43,332 bases of DNA, from assembly GCA_003231975.1 (NCBI GenBank), contig QIKW01000195.1:1-43332 (forward strand), written 5' to 3'. Both the position numbers and the translations under genes were made by a program. Of this stretch, positions 8,582 through 16,078 are shown one piece after another. The stretch comes from Acidimicrobiia bacterium. Lineage in GTDB: Bacteria > Actinomycetota > Acidimicrobiia > Acidimicrobiales > SZUA-35. The notes below the pieces were generated by a model. It had not been told where the DNA came from, searched no databases, and saw nothing but the letters and a program-made list of their open reading frames with translations. Position 1 is the stretch's first letter. Every line of letters begins with the position of its first letter.

Positions 8582-9938
8582 ACGCGGCGCAACCAGCCTG
8601 CCCGGCATCTGGGCTCTAACGCCGGGGCCAGGCATCGGCCGGGTTGGCTTTGAGAGCAGCGGCGAGGTGCCGCGCTGTTCTGCCTTCGAGGCCCCGCTGG
8701 CGGCCGAGCTTTCAACCTTCGCGGCCCACCTCGCAATGGCCGAGTTTGGCAAATCAAGAGGCCTCGACCCTGGCTCGCTGATTCTCAACCGGCGCCACGC
8801 CATCGACTCTTTCACCGGCCACGTCACAATCGACCAGCAGCCGCTGCCCGCATGGGCTGACCGGTCTGGCGCGTACCGAACCGCGGATGACCGGTGGGTA
8901 CAGCTCCATTGCAACTTCCCTCACCACGCTGCGGGAGCCGCGGCCATTCTGGAGGTGGCCCAGAACCGGCCCGATTTCGAGGCCGCCATCCTGAAGCTGA
9001 ACGCGTTCGACCTGGAACGCCAATTCATAGACCATGGCATGATCGGTGCGGCCTACCGCACGCTGGAAGAATGGTCCGCTCACCCTCATGCTGTGGCCAC
9101 CAGGCTCCTTCCCCTGTTCACAGCCGCTCAGGTTGGCGATGCCGACCCGCTGCCTCTTGCGGCGCCCGTCGACCGACCTCTTGACGGCGTGCGGGTGATG
9201 GATTGCTCCCGGGTACTGGCTGGCCCGGTTGCCGGGCAGACCCTGGCCTCGGGAGGCGCCGAAGTTCTGCGCATCGGAGCCAGCCACCTACCAAGCGTTC
9301 AGGTTGGCGTGGTTTCCACCGGCTTCGGCAAACAGAACACCTTCACCGACCTCCGCACCAGCATCGGCAGAAGCCAATTCGAGTCGCTGGTTTCCAGCGC
9401 CAACGTGCTGATCGACGCGTTCCGGCCTGGGGCACTTGAGGCCTTCGGATACAGCGTCGAAAGGCTGGCCCAACTCCGCCCAGGGCTCGTGATCATCCAG
9501 ATTTGTGCCTTTGACTGGGTTGGTCCTTGGGCCAACCGTCGCGGGTTCGACTCGATCGTTCAGACAACCACCGGGATTGCTGCCGCAGGCTCGCACTTCG
9601 CGCAGGATCCCAAAGACGCCAAGCCCCGGCACCTGCCGGTTCAGGTGTTGGACTACGCCACCGGGTTCTTCGGCGCCCACGCAGCAGCCAGGCTGCTGGC
9701 CCGCCAGCACTCCGTCGGTGGTTCCTGGCTCTGCCGGCTCTCTCTGCTGAGAACCAGAAACTGGCTGCTTCGGCTTGGCGATCCGGTTCCGTTCACGCCT
9801 CGGCGGCCAGAAGTTGAAACCAGGTACCTGCACACAGTCGACTCAGACTTTGGCTCAGTAACCGCGGTGAAGCCAATGACCGGTCGCTGGGCGCGGCCCC
9901 CGTCCAAGTTGGGCTCAGCAGCCCCCCAGTGGCAATAG
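8559..9938 (+). CDS. CaiB/BaiF family (class III) CoA transferase
   Basis: The protein contains the family III CoA-transferase core: LDGVRVMDCSRVLAGPVAGQ near residue 210, then SANVLIDAFRPGALEAFGY and LRPGLVIIQICAF. The N-terminal half (GEVPRCSAFEAPLAAEL…) resembles the first lobe of two-part actinobacterial homologues. It would move CoA between acids or racemise a CoA ester. The track start at 8427 is too early because those codons are the LLM gene in another frame. TTG 8559 or GTG 8667 are candidates, with no clear ribosome-binding site for either. It ends 15 bases from the convergent metallopeptidase-like gene. Confidence 0.82.
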   Translation: MPPAPQSERGATSLPGIWALTPGPGIGRVGFESSGEVPRCSAFEAPLAAELSTFAAHLAMAEFGKSRGLDPGSLILNRRHAIDSFTGHVTIDQQPLPAWADRSGAYRTADDRWVQLHCNFPHHAAGAAAILEVAQNRPDFEAAILKLNAFDLERQFIDHGMIGAAYRTLEEWSAHPHAVATRLLPLFTAAQVGDADPLPLAAPVDRPLDGVRVMDCSRVLAGPVAGQTLASGGAEVLRIGASHLPSVQVGVVSTGFGKQNTFTDLRTSIGRSQFESLVSSANVLIDAFRPGALEAFGYSVERLAQLRPGLVIIQICAFDWVGPWANRRGFDSIVQTTTGIAAAGSHFAQDPKDAKPRHLPVQVLDYATGFFGAHAAARLLARQHSVGGSWLCRLSLLRTRNWLLRLGDPVPFTPRRPEVETRYLHTVDSDFGSVTAVKPMTGRWARPPSKLGSAAPQWQ

Positions 9939-9953
9939 CCTGACTGCGGGGGT

Positions 9954-11420
9954 TTAGATGCAACCCTCGATCAGAACAGCCTGACGGCCGTCTAGCTCAA
10001 TTTCGGCGACCGAGCGGTTGGCGGCATTGAGCCTGGCCCAGATCTCTGCGGCCTCACGGAATTCGGCCAGGTCGTCATCGCTGTCGGCCAGCACGTTTAC
10101 CGCAGTACAAACCAGTTGGTCCTGGCCGTTACCAGAGCCAGCCTCTCGCCACGTGACATAGCGGTCTCCGCCCCAGCCGTTGCCGACCCGGTCTCCAAGC
10201 CAAAGATCGAAAAGCAACTCGCCAATCACACCCTCTTCAACCACTTCGCCCCTGGCGGTTGGGGCCTGCACTATTGGGGTTGGGTCGCCGTTCGGGTAGA
10301 GCTCGGGATGCAGAACCTCTTCGGCCCAGGCCGGTGGTGTTGTGATTGCATCGTCTACAGCCTGCTCGCCCGCTTGGCCACCCCCAGCCTCGGCCACCAA
10401 CAGCTCAACCAGTTTCGGCCCATCCACATAAGGAGAGAACTGGAGTTCCAGAATGATGGACGGCACCGCCAGCAAGATCGACAAGTCCTGCGGACTCAGG
10501 AAAGTCAACTCCTGTCTGGACAGCTCAGCTTGCTCCTCACCAGTCAGAGAGTCCCGCCAGGCGTTTTCAATCCGCACCGCATTGCCCTCAACCACCGCGA
10601 TGAACCCAAAGCTGCTTTCGTCTGGCGCCTCTTCCAGCTCGGGACGGTCAAGGTCAAGCCATTGGTCGTCGTGGGCGTGCACCAACTCGTGAACAACAAC
10701 CGACTGGGCGTACAGGTTCAGTTCGGTGCCGCGAATTACCAGCTCACCGGTGTCTGACTGGTAGAAGCCAACTACACCGACCTCGAGGGTGTTTCTTATG
10801 GCCTCGACCAAGTCGGCATCGGCGTCAATCATCCCAAGCGAGCGGAACAGGTCTCCGCTGGCCACCAGATGGGGCCCTTCCTCCTCAAAGTCGGCCAGTA
10901 GGCGGGCGTTAAACTGGTCGTCGTTTTCGAATTCCACGTCTGGGAACTCCTTAAACGGACGGCCCCGGAATTCCTCGACGAAGTTTGCCGCATCGCACAC
11001 CTCGCCTGGCACGTCTGCGGGGCACACACTGGGCTGCACCGGTGCTTGGTCGGGCTGGGCCGAGGATCCATCTTCTGGCGGGTCGGTAGTTTCGGGGGCT
11101 GAGGTTTCGGGGGCCGGGCTTGGCTCAGCCTGGTTTTCTGACCCGCCCGCAACCTCTTCCTCAGCCGTTTCGTCTGGCGAACCCGCCTGGTCGGGTTCGC
11201 CGCCGGGCCGGACGAAAAGGAAGAGCGCGCCAATCATGGCCGCGGCGCCCAAAAGCACAGCAACCAGCACAACCGCACCTTCGAAGCGGCGCGGCCCACC
11301 CGGCACGGGCCCTCCACCCTGAACGGGCCCACCGAACTGACTGGGAGATTCCGGCCACGAAGGTGGCGGCGACGACGGCACGGTCATAGGGGAGGTAACG
11401 GTAGGCGAAACGGGCTCCAC
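9954..11420 (-). CDS. Membrane-anchored HExxH protein, putative zinc metallopeptidase
   Basis: Residues 1-45 are Pro/Gly-rich and probably cytoplasmic. A single membrane helix spans about 48-70, followed by a long acidic Glu/Pro/Ser linker and then a globular extracytoplasmic domain from about residue 130. The domain contains VVVHELVHAHDDQW near 240, an HExxH zinc motif. VEGNAVRIE about 25-30 residues later could supply the third ligand Glu. This arrangement recalls neutral zinc metallopeptidase-like proteins of actinobacteria. Activity is inferred. The GTG start has no clear ribosome-binding site; an ATG 11 codons downstream is an alternative. It is divergent from the OtsB-GH15 gene. Confidence 0.75.
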   Translation of the reverse strand: MEPVSPTVTSPMTVPSSPPPSWPESPSQFGGPVQGGGPVPGGPRRFEGAVVLVAVLLGAAAMIGALFLFVRPGGEPDQAGSPDETAEEEVAGGSENQAEPSPAPETSAPETTDPPEDGSSAQPDQAPVQPSVCPADVPGEVCDAANFVEEFRGRPFKEFPDVEFENDDQFNARLLADFEEEGPHLVASGDLFRSLGMIDADADLVEAIRNTLEVGVVGFYQSDTGELVIRGTELNLYAQSVVVHELVHAHDDQWLDLDRPELEEAPDESSFGFIAVVEGNAVRIENAWRDSLTGEEQAELSRQELTFLSPQDLSILLAVPSIILELQFSPYVDGPKLVELLVAEAGGGQAGEQAVDDAITTPPAWAEEVLHPELYPNGDPTPIVQAPTARGEVVEEGVIGELLFDLWLGDRVGNGWGGDRYVTWREAGSGNGQDQLVCTAVNVLADSDDDLAEFREAAEIWARLNAANRSVAEIELDGRQAVLIEGCI

Positions 11421-11489
11421 TTACGGGTCAGTGACCGGTTCCAGCTATTGCCTTCCCGGAGCCGCATCAAGGCGATATGTTTTCAGGCC

Positions 11490-14021
11490 ATGACCAGCGA
11501 CAGCCTTGGCGACCTTGGCGAACGCATTCGCCAATTGGCCCGTGTTCCAAACCTCCTTGTGGCGTGCGACTACGACGGCACAGTTGCCCCACTGGTAGAC
11601 GACCCAATGCAGGCCGCCCCAAACCGAGACTCGGTGGCGGCCATGCGGTCGCTGGCCGAGCTGGCAAATACTCATGTTGCGGTAATCTCGGGCCGGAGCC
11701 TCAGGGACTTGGCCACTCTTTCCCGTTTCCCAGAAGAGATCCGCCTCGTCGGCTCTCATGGCAGCGAATTCGAGCTTGGTTTCGGTGCCCAACTGGCGCC
11801 ACAAGTAATACAGCGCCGAGCCGAACTCACTCTGGCCGTCCAGAAGCTGGGCCAGAAATACTCAGCGCTGGTTGAGGAGAAACCCACCGGGGTGACCTTT
11901 CACCTCAGGGGGATGGACAAGAACACCGCCGACCAAGCCCGAGACGAGCTGGTAAGGGGGCCGGCAGGGTGGGACGGAATCCAAACCCGCACCGGTCACG
12001 ACATCATTGAAATGTCTGTGATCGAAACCAACAAGGGCTGGGCCCTCGAGATCATCAGAGGCCAAGTTGGGGCAACGGCTGTGATTTTCCTGGGCGACGA
12101 CATAACCGACGAAGATGCCTTTCACACGCTCAAGGGCCCAGACGTTGGAGTCAAGGTTGGCGACGGCAACACCGCGGCCGCCAACCGGGTGAAGGACACC
12201 GTCACCGTTGCGAAGGTTCTGGCGCTGCTGTGCGAGCTGCGCTCGGAATGGCTGCGAGGCACTGGCCTCATCCCCATAGAAGACCACAGCATCCTGTCAG
12301 ACCTGCGGACAGTGGCCGTGCTAACCCCAGGGGCGCGCGTCACCTGGCTTTGTGCCCCCCGAATCGATTCGGCTGCTGTGTTCGCAGAGCTACTTGGCGG
12401 GCCCTCTGCCGGATTCTTCTCGGTCGCTCCAACCGACGGCGCCGAGCCTCTCGCTCAGCGTTACCTGCCAGAAACAATGCTGCTGGAAACCCGGTTCCCA
12501 ACCTTCACCGTGAACGACTATCTGGATGTTTCAAGTGGCCGCTTCCGCCGTCTGGCGGGGCGCTCTGACCTAATCCGCGTGCTTGAGGGCACCGGCGATG
12601 CCGCTATCGAGTTCGCCCCGCGGCTTGACTTTGGGAGAACCCCAACCCAGCTGGAAGTCAGGCCAGACGGCATAGCCGTTATGGGAACCGCCGACCTGAT
12701 GGTGCTGCGGGCCCCCGAGGTTGAGTGGGAGATCGTTCGGGACGGAATTCACCAAACCGCAAAAGGCAAAGTCAGCCTGTCAGGCGGTTCCATAGCCCTG
12801 GAAATGCGTTGCGGAACAGGCACTTTGCGGGCCGATGCCCGGCTCGAGACCGACCGACGCGAAGACAGTGTTCGATTCTGGCGCAACTGGGCGAGCCGTC
12901 TTGAGCTTCCATCAGTGGAACGAGAGCTTTCCCTGCGCAGCGCCCTGGCCCTGAAGGCGCTTTCGCACGGGCCAACCGGTGCCATCCTGGCGGCGGCAAC
13001 CACCAGCCTGCCAGAGCACATGGGGGGTGTCCGCAATTGGGACTACCGCTACTGCTGGCTCCGAGACGCCGCTCTCTCAGCTGCTTGCCTGGTTCGACTG
13101 AACTCTCACGGCGAGGCAATGGCCTACCTCGACTGGGTTCTGGGCATCCTGGAAACACGAACCGACCCCGAACGCCTGGCCCCGCTCTACAACGTAACCG
13201 GCCGCCACCTCCCCCCAGAGGCAGAGATTGCCGAGCTGCCTGGCTACGGAGGGTCTCGGCCGGTAAGGGTTGGAAATGCAGCAGACGGCCAGGTTCAGCT
13301 CGACGTGTTCGGCCCAATCGTTGACTTGGTCCACCTGCTCCTCAACCGTGGGGAGGCGCTGTCTTCTGAGCACTGGCGCCTGGTTGAGGCAATGGTTCTG
13401 GCTGTTTCTCGTCGCTGGCAAGAGCCAGATCACGGCATTTGGGAGATCCGCAAACCCCCTCGTCACCACGTTTACTCAAAGGTGATGTGTTGGGTAACCG
13501 TCGACCGGGCCATCAAGATCGCCGACCAGTTCCTGGATCGGGAGCCTGCGGCATGGGTTGATTTGCGAGACGAGATTGCCGAAGACGTGCTGGCCAAAGG
13601 CTGGAAGCCAGAGCGCGGTAGCTTCACCGCGGCCTACGACGGAGAAGACCTTGATGCGTCGGTGCTGGCGATAGGGCTATGGGGCCTGCTTGAACCCACT
13701 GACGAGCGTTTTGTTTCTACGGTCGGAATGGTTGACGCCGAACTGCGCAACGGCCCAACCGTCTACCGCTATTTCGAAGACGACGGGCTTCCCGGCCGCG
13801 AGGGCGGCTTCAATTTGATGACCTCCTGGCTGGTCGATTCGCTGGTTCTGGTTGGCCGAGACGACGAGGCGCTAAGCCTCTTTAAGGCCTTGACCGACTT
13901 GGTTGGCCAGACCGGGCTGATGACAGAAGAATTCGATCCGAACACCGGCAGAGGCCTGGGTAACTTTCCGCAGGCCTACAGTCACCTTGGTCTGATCAAC
14001 AATGCTCTGATGCTCTCTTGA
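11490..14021 (+). CDS. Trehalose-6-phosphate phosphatase fused to a GH15 glycoside hydrolase
   Basis: Residues 1-245 or so form an OtsB-type HAD phosphatase: VACDYDGTVAPL (nucleophile Asp), VISGRS, ETNKGWAL and FLGDDITDEDAF. Residues 250-843 form a GH15 (alpha/alpha)6 glucosidase with GVRNWDYRYCWLRDAAL, the likely acid Glu in HGIWEIR and the likely base Glu in MTEEFDPNTGRGLGNFPQAY. Actinobacterial GH15 proteins of this type include trehalases. The fusion could therefore take trehalose-6-phosphate to trehalose and on to glucose; this is inferred. ATG 11490 is preferred over the track's TTG 11448 because it begins right at the conserved domain. The TGA stop lies inside a 16-bp tandem duplication. 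Confidence 0.9.
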   Translation: MTSDSLGDLGERIRQLARVPNLLVACDYDGTVAPLVDDPMQAAPNRDSVAAMRSLAELANTHVAVISGRSLRDLATLSRFPEEIRLVGSHGSEFELGFGAQLAPQVIQRRAELTLAVQKLGQKYSALVEEKPTGVTFHLRGMDKNTADQARDELVRGPAGWDGIQTRTGHDIIEMSVIETNKGWALEIIRGQVGATAVIFLGDDITDEDAFHTLKGPDVGVKVGDGNTAAANRVKDTVTVAKVLALLCELRSEWLRGTGLIPIEDHSILSDLRTVAVLTPGARVTWLCAPRIDSAAVFAELLGGPSAGFFSVAPTDGAEPLAQRYLPETMLLETRFPTFTVNDYLDVSSGRFRRLAGRSDLIRVLEGTGDAAIEFAPRLDFGRTPTQLEVRPDGIAVMGTADLMVLRAPEVEWEIVRDGIHQTAKGKVSLSGGSIALEMRCGTGTLRADARLETDRREDSVRFWRNWASRLELPSVERELSLRSALALKALSHGPTGAILAAATTSLPEHMGGVRNWDYRYCWLRDAALSAACLVRLNSHGEAMAYLDWVLGILETRTDPERLAPLYNVTGRHLPPEAEIAELPGYGGSRPVRVGNAADGQVQLDVFGPIVDLVHLLLNRGEALSSEHWRLVEAMVLAVSRRWQEPDHGIWEIRKPPRHHVYSKVMCWVTVDRAIKIADQFLDREPAAWVDLRDEIAEDVLAKGWKPERGSFTAAYDGEDLDASVLAIGLWGLLEPTDERFVSTVGMVDAELRNGPTVYRYFEDDGLPGREGGFNLMTSWLVDSLVLVGRDDEALSLFKALTDLVGQTGLMTEEFDPNTGRGLGNFPQAYSHLGLINNALMLS

Positions 14022-14047
14022 CAATAAAGAGTCTTGACAATAGAGAG
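14016..14047. repeat. 16-bp tandem duplication carrying TTGACA
   Basis: TCTTGACAATAAAGAG is followed by TCTTGACAATAGAGAG (15 of 16 identical). The first copy contains the stop codon of the OtsB-GH15 gene. Each copy holds a consensus -35 hexamer TTGACA. A weak -10-like TAGAGA sits 17 bases after the first. It may create or double a promoter for the Hsp70-like gene at 14081. Confidence 0.6.
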
Positions 14048-14080
14048 TTCATGACAGAGGCCGCTACCTGGGAGGGATAG

Positions 14081-16078
14081 GTGCCATACACCCTTGGCCT
14101 AGACCTGGGCACAACTTCGTCGGCTGCGGCGGTTAACGAAGCTGGCAAAATCCAGATGCTTACCGTTGACCACGCCGCGGTGGTGATTCCCTCGGTTGTG
14201 CACCTCGACTCTCTCGGCACCTGGCTGGTTGGCACAGCCGCGGTGCGAAAGGCAATCTCAGATCCTGCGGGCGTTGCCCGGGAGTTCAAGCGTCGCCTTG
14301 GCGACCCACAACCGCTGCTTCTCAGCGGCACACCCGTTGCCGCCAACGACCTGATGCTGAAGGTTGCCGAAGAGTTGGTGGCCATTGCGTCACGCCAGCA
14401 CGGTGGCCCGCCCGAGTCTCTGGTGGTGTGCCATCCCGCCAACTGGGGTAGCTACAAGGTGGGTTTGCTGGCCGACACTCTCGCCAACTCTTCGTTGCCT
14501 CGGCACACCTTCGTCACCGAGCCCGAAGCGGCAGCCATCCACTACGCCAGCCTCCGTCGGGTTGAACCAAACACCACCATTGGGGTATACGACCTGGGCG
14601 GAGGCACCTTCGACGTTGCGTTCCTGAAAAAGGTTGGCCGCCCCGACGGCCCCGGCTGGGAGGTGATCGGCGAGCCTCGCGGAATCGAACGACTGGGAGG
14701 CATCGACTTTGACACTGCTGTGCTGCATCACACCATTAGTTCCCTCGGCGTCGACCTAGCCCAGTTCGACGCCGACGACGACGGCAACCTCACCGCAATG
14801 TTGCGGCTGCGAGAAGAGTGCCAAGACGCCAAACATGCATTGTCGGCCGACGTTGCGGCCTCCATCCCGGTGCTGCTGCCGGGTCTGAGCGAAACGATTC
14901 GAATCACCCGGCGAGAGTTCGAGGCGCTCATAGATCCCGCGCTGGCTCGCACCTTGGAAACCGTTGACGTTGCGCTCACAACCACCGGGCTGGGGTTCGC
15001 CGACGTAGACCGCTTCTTGCTGGTTGGCGGCTCAACCATGGTGCCCCTGGTCAGCGAAAGGCTTGCCGCTCATACCGGAAGGCCAATCGTTACCGACGCC
15101 CACCCCAAACACGCCATGGCACTTGGAGCCGCGGTAGTAAGCGGCCAAACAGAAAGCGGTGAGCTGCCAGCGGTTCAAACAGTGGTGCCGGTGCCACCGG
15201 CCAAACCACCCGAGCCGCCGCCAGAGGTGAAGCCCCCAGGGGCAAAGCCCCCAGAGCCGCCACCCGAGGTGAAGCCGCCAGCTCATGCAACCCCACCGCT
15301 GCCTCCTTCTGGCGCGGCCCCAACTCCGTCCGAGCTGTATCAGCTCCCCCACATCGACGATGCCCCGCTGCCAGAGTTCATGCACTCACGCAAGCCGCCG
15401 AAACCTCCCGCCCGGCAGGCGCAGGCACGGCCCCCAGCAGCACCCGCGCGGCCTGCCCCGGCCAAGGGCAAGGAGCCACCGGCAACGAAATTGATTCCCA
15501 GCGAGGTAATTGCTCCAAAGAGCGCGTCGCTCCCCGTACCAGCGCGGGTTGGGCCCGTGATGCCATACAAGAAGAAGGAAGGAAGCGGAAAGAGCCGGGG
15601 CGTGTTCGTTTTTCTCGCTAGCTTTGTGGTTGTTGGGGTTGGCCTGGCTGCGCTGTTGATTTGGCAGTCCAGGGGAGGCAACGACGACGCCGCACCGCCA
15701 TCCACAACCGCGGCTCCAACATCAACCACGGCCGCTGGCACCCAGACAACCATTACGCCTGCACCCGCCACCACCCCAACCACCCTTGGGGGCACTTGCT
15801 CCAACGTCGATGTGCCGAACCCCGACCTCACATACCGGGTTACGTTGATTCCAGACACGTTTACCGAAAAAACCCTCAACGGCCGAAACGTGCCAAGCAC
15901 CAGAACCGTGAACGGTGTTGCCTCAAACCCGGTAACAACCTTCTTCGAGCTCAGCGAGCTTGACCTCACCTACCAAGACTGCGCCGTAGCCGAAAACGGG
16001 CGGGTTTGGTGGGGCGTGAACTTCGAGGGGCAAGTGGTATGGGCCTCCACCCGATTCATAGAACAGGTGCCCGGCTAA
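14081..16078 (+). CDS. Membrane-anchored Hsp70/DnaK-like ATPase
   Basis: Residues 1-350 form an actin/Hsp70 nucleotide-binding domain: GLDLGTTSSAAAV, IGVYDLGGGTFDVAFL and the adenosine motif LLVGGSTMVPLVSERL. There is no DnaK substrate-binding domain. A 140-residue Pro-rich linker with two PPEPPPEVKPP repeats follows, then basic residues and one membrane helix near 506-528 (GVFVFLASFVVVGVGLAAL). Outside lies a Ser/Thr linker and an 85-residue C-terminal domain with two Cys. The GTG start follows GGGAGGG. Such proteins may sense envelope state, but the function is unknown. Its stop overlaps the ABC-F stop by four bases. Confidence 0.88.
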   Translation: MPYTLGLDLGTTSSAAAVNEAGKIQMLTVDHAAVVIPSVVHLDSLGTWLVGTAAVRKAISDPAGVAREFKRRLGDPQPLLLSGTPVAANDLMLKVAEELVAIASRQHGGPPESLVVCHPANWGSYKVGLLADTLANSSLPRHTFVTEPEAAAIHYASLRRVEPNTTIGVYDLGGGTFDVAFLKKVGRPDGPGWEVIGEPRGIERLGGIDFDTAVLHHTISSLGVDLAQFDADDDGNLTAMLRLREECQDAKHALSADVAASIPVLLPGLSETIRITRREFEALIDPALARTLETVDVALTTTGLGFADVDRFLLVGGSTMVPLVSERLAAHTGRPIVTDAHPKHAMALGAAVVSGQTESGELPAVQTVVPVPPAKPPEPPPEVKPPGAKPPEPPPEVKPPAHATPPLPPSGAAPTPSELYQLPHIDDAPLPEFMHSRKPPKPPARQAQARPPAAPARPAPAKGKEPPATKLIPSEVIAPKSASLPVPARVGPVMPYKKKEGSGKSRGVFVFLASFVVVGVGLAALLIWQSRGGNDDAAPPSTTAAPTSTTAAGTQTTITPAPATTPTTLGGTCSNVDVPNPDLTYRVTLIPDTFTEKTLNGRNVPSTRTVNGVASNPVTTFFELSELDLTYQDCAVAENGRVWWGVNFEGQVVWASTRFIEQVPG

